Positions 1 to 12,814 of a stretch of DNA of 64,000 bases are shown piece by piece; the first letter of the stretch is position 1; each line of letters opens with the position of its first letter. Source of the DNA: Sipunculus nudus (taxonomy: Eukaryota > Annelida > Sipuncula > Golfingiida > Sipunculidae); contig CM049316.1 of assembly GCA_026874595.1 (NCBI GenBank), forward strand, positions 38,141,195 through 38,205,194, read 5' to 3'. The translations under genes were made by a program, and so were the position numbers. The notes under the pieces are model-generated. The model worked only from the letters and a program-made list of their open reading frames with translations. It searched no databases and had not been told where the DNA came from.

Positions 1-850
1 TCTCTCAGCGTACGAATATTGTTCATGACACAATGTATGTTCATTAAAGATCTGCTCAGTTGCCAAGCGGGGAATGAGGTGATGGTGGACTTAGGTTATT
101 GTTATTACAACATTCATTAATTACATCAAAAGATTACCAAACGGCCTTTGATCATAAAGCAATGGAGAAAAACAGTTTCTATACAATTCATTTTACATCA
201 TGTCATGACAGCCATTTTTAATAATTTAATAATGTTTATGTTTACATATATTAATTATACATTTCCCTTTGCAAAGGAGGCCAAAAAAGGAACGAGATTA
301 CGTCAGGAGCAATACGGGTAGATCATGTATTATCACTATTTTTCCAGGGACCCGTCTGTTTTTATAAATGAGTCTGGTTAGTTATTAAGATTAAGAACAA
401 TAGTAACCACATAAAAAAACAATATGCATCGCTAAAACGATCATAACTATAAAAAGCAACGAGGTTACGTCAGCAGCACCACGGGAAGATCACGCTGGTT
501 TCCAGGGACCTGAGTGTCGGCTATGTCAAGTCACGTGTGACTCGTTGCCTGCCAGGTTGCCGACAGGTAGCTGCGAAGACGCGGTAATTCGGGCGAGGGC
601 TTCTTGTTTGTAGAGACTGAAATTAGCATTCCGTCAATGCCTTTTTATACTTTTTTTTGTCGTGTTCACTCCCTGAATACCCCGATGCTCCAAAATCAAT
701 AATAATTTACAAATTATCTGAATATTTCATATTACAACGTTCAGATTCGGCATTATGGGATTCGGCAAACTGCACTCGGTATTTTGGGAGTCGGCAAAAT
801 GGGAATCGGCAGACTGGCATGATACCAAAAGTTTAAAATTTAAAGTTTAA
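1..850. other. No gene seen; diverged direct duplication and TCGGC-rich motif
   Basis: No supportable coding region. A segment at about 288-350 (ACGAGATTACGTCAG...CCAGGGACC) recurs in diverged form at about 456-514. At 740-830 there is a run of short TCGGCATTNTGGGA-like repeats, the same motif as at 1605-1690 (opposite strand) and 4888-4960. Confidence 0.5.
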
Positions 851-1373
851 TTTTCAGATAAAAACAGCCATCGGATTTTGGATGTGAATCAAACATAAAT
901 CCACTGTTCGATTGCATTTTATATCGATATTTTGTTTTGTCGCCCCGTATTATCAGAAAGATTAGAAATCACCATGAAGGGTGTAAAATGTGAAGAAATA
1001 ACTGCATGCTCCATGAATAGATTTTAGTTGACACAATTAAACAATTCGAAACAACCAATGAACATCAAAAAGGAACACCTTGTTACCAGGGTTTCTTGTT
1101 AATTAATGGATCAATGGGATTACGAGTAACCGTGACCAATCGATTGTTGTAACAGCACCAGAGTAACAGACTCATTGTGAGTAATTGGTATCTATGTTCA
1201 CTAAAGGGCAACAATATGAGAGAGAGAGATAATATTGAGAGAGAGAGAAATAACATTATGAAAGAGAGCTAGACTAATATAACATTATAGTTTAGATAGA
1301 GATCAATATGTTATTATGAGAGAGATAGAGCGATCAGTAAAATATTATGAGAGAGAGACTAATATAATATTAT

Positions 1374-1560
1374 AAATTATTTCAGCAGACGGCAATTCTT
1401 GCGTGTTAAGAATGTGTCACATGATGATGATTTACTTGTACATATCAGTAAATTATTTCAGCAGACAGCGATTCATGCGTGTATAAAAATGTGTCACATG
1501 ATGATAATTTACTTGTTCATATCAGTTAATTATTTTTGCATACGGTGATTTTTGCGTATT
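1374..1560. repeat. About 76-bp tandem repeat, 2.5 copies
   Basis: AAATTATTTCAGCAGAC starts at 1374 and 1450, with a decayed third copy from about 1525. Each unit includes GTGTCACATGATGAT and ends in CATATCAGT. Confidence 0.7.
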
Positions 1561-2397
1561 TATTTTTGCCTATTTATTCCCATGATTGCACATATACCAT
1601 GTGGTAGTCGACCAGATGGCCGAAACCCAGAATGCCGAAACCCAGAATACCGAAGCCAAAATGCTGAAGCCCATCTTGCCGAAAAAGAAAATAAATAATA
1701 GCAAATAATGTGATTATTGCACAATAAAGTGATAAGTACGTTGAACAAAATTTGATACCATCCTCTAATATTTTTTCAAATAATTAACGGTAATTTATTT
1801 GGCATGTCAGCAGCGACACTACTATAAAATCGGCATGACTAACCGGTCCCGCTAAGTGTCCCTGCATGGCTATATTAGACCCTCGTTTTGCAGGTATAGT
1901 CAGACTAACTGATTTTCATTAAGAAAGTTATATCTTAGGTCACATTTATGCTTCTTTGTGAAATGTTTTTTTTTTTTTAATTTACACATCGTTCAACTGC
2001 ATATGAGCCAAGGTGGCGGCGGTCGCGTGGGGAACTCACGGCATCGTGGCGACACACGGAAATCGGCAAGGAAACCCGCCTGACGACACTGGACCCGTAA
2101 TCCCTCGTGGAAATAGCAAGGAAACCCCCGAAGGTTATAGACCTCCCCCCTTGATTTGGAAGATTAAATATTAAGCCTATCTTACAATACGCTATGATCA
2201 ATACCGGTATGCATAATTATTCGTATAATTAAAAATAGCCAACAGTAAAACCGAAACCGTCCAGAATGCTTTGAAAATATGACGAAAATATTTCAGTTAT
2301 GGAGAAACCCGGGTCTTTTCAATATTTTAACGGAATTTTATTTCCATAAATCAAAGATTTTCAATTCAAGCGCCTGTGATGAGAGAGACAGGGATGG

Positions 2398-2444
2398 AGG
2401 AAGAGAGAGAGAGAGAGAGAGATCTTATATGGATAATAGAACAC

Positions 2445-2494
<50 letters not shown>
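2398..2494. repeat. GA and AT microsatellites
   Basis: A (GA)n run at about 2401-2421 and an (AT)n run at about 2455-2494, in the spacer of the large inverted repeat. The open frame across it codes only Ile-Tyr dipeptides and is not a gene. Confidence 0.9.
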
Positions 2495-2497
<3 letters not shown>

Positions 2498-4329
2498 GAT
2501 AAAGGAAACATTTTAGATAAAACTTAACGTTCATTCTCTTTGCATTGCATGCTAAAGAATGAATAGATGGTCAAAAAGTTACAAGATAATCCGTTTTTCA
2601 TTGTGCATGGTTGGATTTATATGAATGTTTTGTTGATAAAGCTGTATAATTCTGCGGACTCGAGACTAAGTACAGAAAAATCATTCATGCAGTAAATACT
2701 CCATATAGTAATCCTTGCGGAATAATTATATAACGTTTAAAGTATGCATTTATAAACATACGAAATCTTATATTAATCTTTTTATTCATTGCAGAATATG
2801 TATACGATTTTTATATACCCGTACTCAATTAACTGTGACCTGCTTCGTCACTCTAATCAAACGCCAGAATTAGTTATTACAACAATACAAACTCAACCGG
2901 TAACGGGCCCCCATAATAGGCAAGCTAATTAGTAAACCAAACAGGAGTTCGCTCTCTTTGAAGTAATCTTGTTAGACTTCTCAGTTCTGGTTTTATTACA
3001 CACGTATATTTTTATGAAATTCTCCAACCGTTTTTATTTATAAAATATTTTCTGATAGAATTCCGTAAAAATATGAATCAAGACCGAGAATTATCACTGG
3101 TAGTGTTTTGCCTGCAATATTATGAATTAGTTATTGAGGCGTGTCATTGATCAACATATGTTAATGGTAACTAAGAAAAAATGTGAGAAAAAAAAAATGA
3201 CTGTCATTATGAAAAGAAAGTTCAAATGAGAAAAGGATGGGTGAATGGACGGTATGTATGAGATTTCCTTGCTATTTCAACGAAGGATTGTACGGGTCCA
3301 GTATCGTCAGGCGGGTTTCCTTGCCGATTTTGCCGCTATATATACGCTCCCGTGAATTCCCCACGCGACCGCCTCCATCTTAGCTTATATGCAGTTGAAC
3401 GATGTGTAAATTAAAAAAAAAACAGTTCCTATAGAAGCATAAATGTGACACAAGATATAACTTTCTTCATGAAAATCAGTTAGTCTGACTATACCTGCAA
3501 AATGAGGGATTAATAAAGCCAGGGACATTTAGCGGGACATTTAGGGTTGTCATACCGACATTTTCGTATAGCGCCGCTGCCAACATGCCGAATAAATTAT
3601 CGTTAATTATTTGATATCTTCTCTCTCTCCCTCTCTCTTAATATGTACACAACATAATCTCTCTTGTATAAAATAAAGAATTATATACTCCTTTCTTTAA
3701 AATACTCTTTGTGTCCTTTCTAACAATTAATACGTTTTATTTTTATCGCGGTCTTTCTCTTTCTGAATATTACTTTGAATTCTCTCTCATAAAATCATAT
3801 TGACCTCTCTCTCTCTCTCTCTCTCTTATAAAATTATATTGATATCTCTATCTGTCTTTCTTTCTCTCATATAATGTTACATTGATTTCGATCCCTCTCA
3901 ATCTTAAAATTGCTCTCATGAACTAAGAAATATGCATCGGAAAAAGATTAGTAAATAATCGTTCCCCTTCACTGAACGTGGCTATCGGTTACATTTGATA
4001 AATCAGTTACCCCGGTGTTGTGTCAACAACCAAAAGGTCATGGTTACTCCTAATTACCCACCCATTGATCCCCTAATTAAGTAGAAACCCCGATATCAAA
4101 ATGTTTCCTTTTAAAGTCCATAGACTGTGTTGGAATACATGGACCGCTAAAATATATTCATTGTACAGATATTATTAATTTTAAAAATGTTGTATCATAA
4201 TATTTTATATCTTCATGGTACTATGGAACGTTTAAACAATATATCGAACTAAAATACAACTGAACATTGTGTTCATATTTGTGACACATCCAGTAGCCGA
4301 CCGTTGATTATTAACTGAAGATCCCAAGA

Positions 4330-6990
4330 TTATCTGCTGAATTCCGTAAACAGAATAGTTCAGTTGATTCATAAATTTTATTTGAAATGTATCAGTAATA
4401 GAAGAGCGCTGATTAATGTGCATTTCAATATTAAAAACTAAATAATGCAGTGTGCAGTTTTTTTTTATTTGTAAATATCCAACAGAACCATTTTCACGCC
4501 CGCTCTAATTCGAAAAAAAAAATACAATTAAGGATTTCGTTCCACGATCGGTCTAACATTCCTTTTACATATCTTGTCAACGTATTTATGCTTCTACAAA
4601 GCAAACACAATGTAAAATATGACCATTAATAACGGCTTAATTTGTCTGAGGAAGCCTGTCTTTCTCATGTTGACCTGGCTGTGTATGCCGGGCGTGGGTG
4701 AAGTCAGTCGGCCATGACGCATGGGCTCGCCAGGCTATTGCCGAGTCCTGCTCTGCACCTTCAAGTTCCAGCCTGAGATACAACTATTCCCTCCTAATCA
4801 ACACACAACATTATGAATTTTAGTCATTAGCATGTATTTCAAGCATCATATCCCCAAACGATCTACATATTGCAGTTGTATTGACATAGTCGGCAAACCA
4901 GCGTTTCGGCAAAAAGGAATCGGCATGGTGGTAGTCGGCATTCCGGCAATCCGGCATGTACCACAAATCTGAAAGTGAGGTTAGCAAGCTCTAAATTGAT
5001 GTCTGATTTTCTAGGAAACGGTGGACATTTAGCCTATATTATTTAGTTTTCCTAGTGTTGAAACTAATCGAAGCATGTGTCAGCAGTGTGTGAACGTAAG
5101 ATCTATACTATCACCATGGTTATTGGTTGGCTTTTTGATAAATTGTTGACAGTTCAGCAGTTTACACATTTATTCAATTTTTTCTTCAATTCAATTATAT
5201 AATACCAGTTTTTATAAGAATGTTTTCAATTGAAATAGTATTAACGTTTCTAGTCCACAAGAGCAAGGACTTGATTGGGAGGAGGGGGGGATGGGAGTCA
5301 CAACATATCTGTATATTATATACAGGATATGAAACGGAAACAGTTGATTCACAACTGCAGAATATTTAAAAATGGACAGAGAGACTTGTGGCCATTAACA
5401 AAGCTTATCTCCCATTCTGCTGAGACAGGAAAATAATATATGATGTTTCGATTTGTTTGATTATATTAAATTGTTTTAAGTTTATAAATTGTTTACATTT
5501 GCAATATTTCACATCTGAATATATAAGTTACTTTTAAATTTAAGACTTTAACAGCTTTAATCTATAAACAAACAGCATATGAAAGTATGAAAGTTTCAGC
5601 AGTATTTCAGGAAAACAGTTCATAGATAATATATACATTTAATGGTAAACAGAGAGATGATGGGCAGAGCTGATCACTTTAGGTCCCATTCTCCTGAGGC
5701 AAGTATATATGTTACAATCAGAACTTTTTTCTTTTGCTATTTTTTAAAATTTAATATATATTTCATTTGTGCAATATATCTGATCTTCCTAGTGCAAAGT
5801 GTCTCAAGAGGACAGTGACTTATGAATATGGTAAAATTTAGTAAGGGGATTATAAAAGATGATTGTTTTGATAATTTATTGTAAATTCATATTGAGTATC
5901 ATGTTATTTTATAAGCGTGAGACCTGTGTTAAGAGACATCAAACGTGTCCGTTTGATGTTAATTGCAGTACAGTTTCCTTCCGGGGGGGGGGGGGGGGGG
6001 GTCGGGGTCGGTGTATGGGGATCGCTATACACATACATTGTAACGACTATTTTTTGTAGACTGCCAAGGATAAGGACCTGTTTAGTTTGGTTTTCACAGG
6101 GTTTTGTCTCTGTAGGCATGTCCATATTAAAATTCATTTAATTATTGGCAGTGGGTACAATAGGGCCCGAAGACGGCCAGGACTGGTGAAGTTAGAAAGC
6201 ATATAAAATTGTGAGTAAGAAGATATTCGCTACAATTGTTTGATTAGCGCGTCAGTTTGGTGAAGCTTGACGGTCTCTGCAGTCTAAAGGCAGGTGGTAT
6301 ACGTTCATTAGAGTCTTGACAGCTAGGAAATGATGTCTATAAAGCAAAGATAGTCGGTGTTTCATGAGGGCAATATTGATTACTCTGTAACAAACTTCAG
6401 AGCGAGTATCGCATTTTGTCGACGGACTGGATTTATACCTGTTGTGAGCGCTTCCAGGAAACGTACCGAGGACATTAATTAAATGTGTAACTGTAGAGGT
6501 ATACTGCATGGATTTCGCTGTTTGGAAGCATATTCGGCTACTTAGAGCTGAATGATTCCAGGAGAAATAGGCTGTGAAAGACTGATTCTGAGTCCAGAAA
6601 GAATACCGGTAGTCTATGAGCTAGTGGTGCTGTGTGAACTGTGCCTCGAGTGGCAAATAAGTATACTCCAGCGAGGAAATATTTGTGGTCTAAGCCCCGT
6701 GTATCTTTAAATTGACTAATTGTGCTGTGTACACGCGCCTCAACATTCCGAAGTTACGAGTGCGCGATGGTGATGTGATCATGAATAGTGTTCACAAGGG
6801 GCTACTCTATGCAGTGTGATTAACGGACTTGGTGTTTTTTTTCTTTTTTTTTCTATTTATTATCGGACTTTTATGGTCATCAGTGCAGATATGTATGGAG
6901 CCTCTCTCCAGAGAAATATAACTGTATGTTTTCTTTAATACATTGATTTGTTTTGTTAACTCATGTCTTTTTCATCTTCTGGCGTGTATG
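4330..6990. other. No gene seen
   Basis: AT-rich sequence with a poly-G run at about 5984-6001. A segment at about 5105-5160 (GATAAATTGTTGACAG) resembles 37140-37195. Two weakly similar blocks (about 5370-5520 and 5640-5790) share CTCCCATTCTGCTGAG-like and CAATATTTC-like stretches. I recognise no exon. Confidence 0.4.

Positions 6991-6996
<6 letters not shown>

Positions 6997-7041
<45 letters not shown>
6997..7041. repeat. (TA)n microsatellite
   Basis: Uninterrupted TA dinucleotides immediately before the repeat element at 7042-7460. Confidence 0.95.
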
Positions 7042-7045
<4 letters not shown>

Positions 7046-7460
7046 AATTTCAGGTGAATTAGTCAAATCACTGCAGAGATATGAGTGATTTTAACCCAAG
7101 GCAAACGAACAGATGGACACTGTGCAAACATGGTTGCAGGTTGCGCCACCATTTTTTGTGTATGTTATAAAGCTCTCCAATGGCTACATTTGTGCAAAAA
7201 AAAATTCCTGATCCGTCAAACGGTTCCCGAGATATGTGGGTTTATGTGTGGAAACAAGACGCACAAACGGACGCAGAGCGCAGAGGAAAGGTCAGAGGTC
7301 AAAACAAAATCGGGGCGCAGCAGTTCACATGTGACCCGAACATAATCCCGGGTTTCGTAAAATTCCGCCCAGCGGTTACGGAGGAGTTCTCCGGACACCT
7401 ACGCGGCGGCGGCGGTGAGCTGAAAACATAGTATCCGCAAAACTCTGTTTTGGCGGATAC
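7042..7460 (+). repeat. Hairpin-ended repeat element, copy 1
   Basis: From CCGAATTTCAGGTGAATT to a terminal hairpin at about 7430-7460, made of GTATCCGCAAAA, a short loop and TTTTGGCGGATAC. About 330 bp is nearly identical to the reverse complement of 62205-62530, including the hairpin. Non-autonomous; no coding capacity seen. Confidence 0.75.
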
Positions 7461-8196
7461 AATTAATGAAGATAAACGTTTTAAGTGAAGCTTGTCATAT
7501 ACCGGTAAATTAAAAAAAAATCACACAATATTTAAACCTTTCACTAAATATCTACCCATATCTCCCCTTTCAACATTTTGGGAGGTATATTTAACTACGA
7601 TTCCAGTTTGCTATATAATAGGGTAGATATTTGGACAGTGTTAATACGTGGCATTTGCAATTTACGTAGGCCAACGCACGTACCCATGGGGTTCCAGGAA
7701 TAAACAAACTGCGCGAACGATCGTTTTGTTCGCGCGGAGGGTTATACATTATTATTAAATAATAATTAAAATCGATTTCTTAAGTAATTTAAGGGAATCT
7801 GATTTGAGGTTCGACGCCGCGCCAGCTTATTTTCATTATAGATGCGCTTTTCTTGCGCCCAACCCCAAAAGAATTTACCTAAACACATTATCCTTGTTAA
7901 TTATTAACAGACAAAAATATTCCTATGAAATATATTGCATTATGGTAGAATATTGCCAACGAACGTCACAGGCATGTAGTTACGATTGATGAAGATAAAT
8001 GTTCAAAGTTAAGATGTTCATTTACCGGTACAAAAAAAAATCAGACATATTTTTTTAGCATTTAGTTTAAATATCTCCCCTCATCCCTTTTCAATATTTT
8101 CGGAGAAATATATAACTACAATTCCACTTTTATTATAGTGCAGAAGACAGTTTTTATACAAGACATTGACAATATACCTAGGACAATTCACGTACC
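7461..8196. repeat. Diverged direct duplication
   Basis: About 7461-7686 and 7985-8196 are diverged copies. Both start AATGAAGATAAA or GATGAAGATAAA, share ATTTACCGGTA followed by a poly-A run, then TCTCCCCT and CACGTACCCAT. No gene is seen from 7461 to 8650. Confidence 0.65.
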
Positions 8197-8655
8197 CATC
8201 TTTTGCAATTTTACCAAGTGGTAGACCAGATTCTGGACTGTCTGGTGCCTTTCTGAAATAAAACTATAAATCATAAACAAGTATATGAATATATAAATTA
8301 TGAACCATATGTATGAAATTACCGACGTATTAGTTCTGAAGTGGCATTCTGGACACCTTATAAATTAGGATACATTATTATGGAAAGAAATCATGCATAT
8401 TTCGGGCGGCATTTTGATACTCTCTCACGTGTCTATATGCAAGTGAACCGAACAGATTTTTTATACATTCTTACTCTTACATATGTTATTAATGATGTTA
8501 TGCTGTGCTGCGTCCTACCATATAATGCATGCCGTGGTCAATGTTATGATGAGGCAGCAAATATGACGGGTTATCTGAGGGGAGTTGCATAACAACATTT
8601 AGATGTGGAACCACGAGCTGTCATTGTACAATGTTTCGCACTGACTAAATCTGAG

Positions 8656-10695
8656 TTAAAGTCTTGGTCACACTGTCACGGAAGTCACCACGGATCATCA
8701 CGGAAGGGCAGCTAGGGATCATCCCTGGTGATCTGTTAATAATCCGTAGTGAACCGCAAGGAATAGTAGAGAGTCCGTGGCTTTGTCCGTCTTCATCCGC
8801 CATGATGCCGTCTGACTGTTCTTGGTCCGTCAAACGCAATGAAATGTTCAAAACTTCCGTGGTGCTGGCACGGATGAGAAAATCCGTGGATAGACCGCGG
8901 CGCTACCGCCATTGGCCGTAACGCCAGCCACCGTGTTTGTCCGTGCATGTCCCTACTACTACCGAACATGCGTACATGCGTACGTCGTTGGTCGGGGTCT
9001 TCCCTGGTTGATCGTCAGCGCCGGAGGACGGACAGGCCGGTTTGCGAGAGGATTGCCACACGATGCCGATCGTGAGAATCCGCAGAGCTATCCCTGAAAA
9101 TCCCTATTCAGACCGCCCAAGACCCGTGGGAATCCGTACTCGCTCCGCCATTATCCGTTATCGTCTGTTATCCCTCCCATTCCCTGATGTTGCCGTGGTG
9201 AAACCGTATTAAATCTTTGTCGACGCCCTCAGATACCACTGGAATCCTGTTAAAACAGCCCGGTCGCCGTTCTCAAGCCGTGAGAAGCTTCCCTGATATC
9301 ATGGTTACAATAAACAAGTGACCCATGGGTCAAGACGCTCAGCCGACTGACATGTTGACAGTTTGTCCTTGCATAGGGAACTAATTAAGATAATGAAGGT
9401 GACACCATCATTCATGCAAGTTAAGCTTAAGTTCATTAAGACGCTTAAGCACACAAAATTTTAGGACAATCCATTCACCCATTCTTAGGAATCTAACCAT
9501 TTGTGTGTATTTTGCATTATTTCTTGGGTCATCAAACATGCCCAATAAATTGGAAAATATGTGTATAGACACCTATAATTTCAAGTTTGCAAGGAGACTT
9601 ATAATGGACCTCCCTGGATGTCAAATAAGAAGATTCTAGGTCCAATGGTTATGATTTGTGCACTGCTTTTGTTTAAAACATTTAATTGTTTTGAGGACAC
9701 TTTTGAGAGCCATAGCGACATAGCTCAAATGGTATGGGTAAGAGAGACCTAATTCAGGTTTCCTTGGAGACTTTTCATGGACCTTCAAGGATGTCAAGCT
9801 TAAAGATTCTAGGTCCAGTCAATATGAATTGTGCCCTGTTAACAGATTACCGCATCTTGAAAGGTCTAAAAAAGAGAAAAAAATTCGTAAAAAAAAAAAA
9901 CAAAAACAGGTGGCACCAGCAGTCTGTAGAAACTGGTGAACCACTCCATGATCAATTTTCATGCAAAACATAATGGTGATCAATGCATTAGTTTTTCAGA
10001 TACTTGCATTTTTCTGTGGAATTTTCCATTATTCTGGGGGGGGGGGGGGTACTTCAGAGCCCTAAAGCTGAAAGAATATGGCTAACAGAGACTTAATTTC
10101 AAGTTTTCAAGGAGATTTTTTATGGACTTCTTTGGATCTTAAGTACGAAGATTCTAGGTCCAGCGGTTACGATTTGTGCCCTGTTCACAGATGACCGCAT
10201 CTTAAAAGGTCTCAAAGATAGAGAAAAAAAATCGTAAAAATCTAAAAAATACAGGTGGCGCTATCAGTCTGCAGAAACTGATGAAACACTCCATGATCAA
10301 TATCCATGCAAAGAATCATGGTGATCAATGCATTAGTTGTTCTGATACTTGAGCTTTTCTATGAAACTTGCCATTATTCTGGGGGGTAATTTAGAGTCCC
10401 ATAGCTAGAAGAATATGGGTAACAGAGACCTAATTTCAGGTTTCCAAGGAGATTTTTCATGGACCTCTCTGAATGTCAAGGAAGAAGATATCTAGGTCCA
10501 GAGGTTACGATTTGTGCCCTGTTAACGGACAGACGGCCGGACGGACGACGGACAAAGAGTGATTGCTAAAGCTCAGATGACTTAGAGTCAGCTTAACTAA
10601 AAATGCGTTTCTCGGGGATGGAACGTTGAGTAGTCGATATCGGACAGTCCGTCGAGGTCCGTATCCTCATCCGTGGCAGTGTGACCAAAGCTTAA
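8656..10695. mobile_element. Non-autonomous DNA transposon with TTAA flanks
   Basis: TTAA at 8656-8659 is followed by AGTCTTGGTCACACTG. The far end is the inverted CAGTGTGACCAAAGC followed by TTAA at 10692-10695. The subterminal sequence (CACGGA, TCCGT) is also mirrored. TTAA target duplication is known for piggyBac- and Kolobok-type transposases; which one mobilised it is unknown. The body (8660-9313) is rich in TCCGT/TCCCT motifs and has no transposase. A second element is nested at 9314-10603. Confidence 0.75.
9314..10603 (+). mobile_element. GGTGGCGCCACC tandem-unit element, copy 1
   Basis: It starts ACAAGTGACCCATGGGTCA and ends with GACGGACAAAGAGTGATTGC, a hairpin-forming AGCTCAGATGACTT...AGTCAGCTTAACT and A-rich bases. 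Inside are about three diverged units of about 310-330 bp, each with GGTAACAGAGACCTAATTTC, GATTCTAGGTCCA, a GGTGGCGC-type palindrome and a CATGATCAAT stretch. It is nested in the TTAA element. Three more copies lie in the window. Confidence 0.8.
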
Positions 10696-11728
10696 ATTGA
10701 AGGTACAAAGAGTTCAGAGTACACCCGAATTGTATTAGATGTTTGCCGTGAATTGGATCAACTAATTAAGTTTTCACCAAAGAGATCTGCTATATTCGAA
10801 TCCTGTCAAACTGAAATGCATCAAGCCGCTCTGTCCTACAAAGTGGACTGACAGAACTGACGCAGTTGATGCCATTCTTCAAAACTACGATGCCATGACA
10901 AGGGCATTGGACGAAATAGGCGAGTGTCATGATGACTATGGGAGGCAAGCTACGCGGCCTTCCTGGCTAACAAAAGTTTGTATTTTGGACTACAACTATC
11001 ATTTATGATATTGTTCAGCCACTGAGCAGCTATCTACAAACCTGCAGGGGACTACGATACAAGAGGCACAACGGGAAGCAACAATTGCTTCACGTTTTTT
11101 GGAGAGACCAAGAACTGACAAAGCCTTCAAAGTATTCTACTGGAATATAACAACTAATGCCCCACCATCTGTAGGAAAACCATGTCTACGTAGATTCAGG
11201 AAACTGCCCAAACGTCTTGATGCTGGATCTGGAAACTACAGGTTTAGTGATAAGACATCGTTTAACCGTATATGCATTAATTTGCTGCAACAGACAAAGT
11301 GAAATATGAATTAAAGCAATGTCTTGGACAAAAAGCCCTGGAGGAACCACTGAAATTTGAAAAGTACTAGTACTGACCTAGTTGCTTAGGTGAAGGAAAC
11401 TTGCACTGAAATGAAATACCTGAAAACAGTCACAAATTTCAGAACCATCGGAGAAATCTTGAAAACAAATGGCATGAAAATTTACAGAGAGATAGAGAAA
11501 TTTTTATGACGATGCCTGTGACAGCATCGTCAGCTAAACGATCTTTTTCCACTTTAAGAAGGCTGAATACATTTCTGAGATCAAGTATGTCTCAAGAGAG
11601 ACCAAACAGTTTACTCTTGCTACATGTGCATGCATGAGAGGGAAACTGATCAGACTGACATCATCAAAACAGCTAAGGGATTTGTGCAAGCCAATGAAAT
11701 GCGAATAAACTACTTTGGAAAATTGTAA
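10690..11728 (+). pseudogene. hAT-superfamily transposase C-terminal remnant (ZMYM1-like)
   Basis: Conserved transposase segments lie in successive frames: KPLCPTKWTDRTDAVDAIL (about 10824-10880), EQLSTNLQGTTIQEAQREA (about 11020-11085), SRFLERPRTDKAFKVFYWN (about 11090-11150) and the C-terminal dimerisation block MPVTASSAKRSFSTLRRLN (11511-11567) continuing to LLLLHVHA. After a one-base shift near 11630 the tail runs to YFGKL and TAA at 11726-11728. At least four frameshifts or stops make it dead. The N-terminal zinc finger and most of the catalytic core are absent. Confidence 0.8.
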
Positions 11729-12814
11729 AACACTTTATTTTTTTTATATTTCTTCATATAACTTTGAGGTGTGCCATATACTGGAATATTTTTTTTTGTA
11801 TATTTTGCTGATTCTTTGTTTCAATGCTACTGGCTGCTTACTTAGTACTTCTGCCATGCATAATGTTGGTTATATAGAGATAAAGGCCCATGCATCTCAG
11901 CCTCTAAGAAATATGCAGCAAGACATTCAGCCTTCCACAGGATGCTACAGCTCAATGTTAAATGACATAGAACCATCATACACAAATATGTAAAAAAAAT
12001 AGGTTCTTAAATTGAAACGCCTGTATCATATCACGAACTTCAAGGTCTTATTTTGGCTCAAAGCTCATTTAGCTCAGTAGTATAACAAGTAGGTACAAAG
12101 TATACACACATCTAGCCACATTCAAGTAACCGTTTTGTATTTTTATATTTTCTTAATTTTAGTGCATATTTTCCGTTCAAATATTTAAGTAACATTGTAC
12201 TCTTTTATAATTTCCAAGTATGTAATCATGCTCACTGTTTTTGGTGATTATCACTAGGAAAATAAGAAAATATATACGTTCCCATTGAAGAGATGGATGC
12301 CTCTGCCAAACACTTGAAAGGATTCCTGTTCAGGCAACAATATTACAGGCACACTGATATGTTCTTTTGTTTGTTTGTGTTATAAATTTAAAGGAACTTT
12401 TCAACATAAATGTTATGAAATAGGGGCTCACATGAATTGTTAATGAATTGAGATGGCGCATTTAGACACTCTAAATAGATACTGCAAGCTTCAGAAACGC
12501 ACTCTGGAAGAAAACGACCCAGAAATCAACATAAATTATAAGTGGCTGTTTGCTAGTCATATCTGTACGTTCAAGCAAGGTAATTAGGGCTGTAGCCTGA
12601 GCATTGTTGTGGGGGGGGGGGGGGGGGCAGTAAATGCTTTGTCAGAGAAGGAAGGGTGTGGAAGACCACAGTGTGGACATTTTTTACAAAACATGCTATA
12701 AATTTGCATTTCTGTGGGTATTTTCTTAGAAAAAATACAAAGAACAATTACAAAGAAATATTTAAATATGCTAATCAGCTACTATTTCGTAAAGAGAAAT
12801 TACCTCTGCCTTAA
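11729..12814. other. No gene seen
   Basis: AT-rich sequence after the hAT remnant with a poly-G run at about 12611-12627. A short frame near 12452-12530 begins MAHLDTLNRYCKLQKR and is of unknown origin. I cannot place the transposon's terminal inverted repeats. Confidence 0.4.

Larger units (their letters stand above)
850..4325. repeat. Large imperfect inverted repeat (foldback-like)
   Basis: The left arm (about 850-2130) and right arm (about 3255-4325) are diverged reverse complements with a spacer of about 1.1 kb. Clear matching blocks are the segment around 1980-2120 with 3265-3412, 1070-1160 with 3985-4110, and 885-970 with 4205-4305. The left arm carries an extra stretch (about 1560-1775) lacking on the right. 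No coding frame is convincing. It may be a non-autonomous transposon with long terminal inverted repeats, or an old palindromic duplication. Confidence 0.75.

Noticed and set aside
2279-2527. 82-aa frame with Ile-Tyr repeats
   Set aside because: Translation of an AT microsatellite.
5859-6141. Overlapping frames on both strands around poly-G
   Set aside because: Gly/Pro runs come from the homopolymer; no conserved sequence.
8645-9097. Overlapping frames in the GC-richer stretch
   Set aside because: The region is the body of a TTAA-flanked non-autonomous transposon with repeated TCCGT motifs; frames on both strands are incidental.
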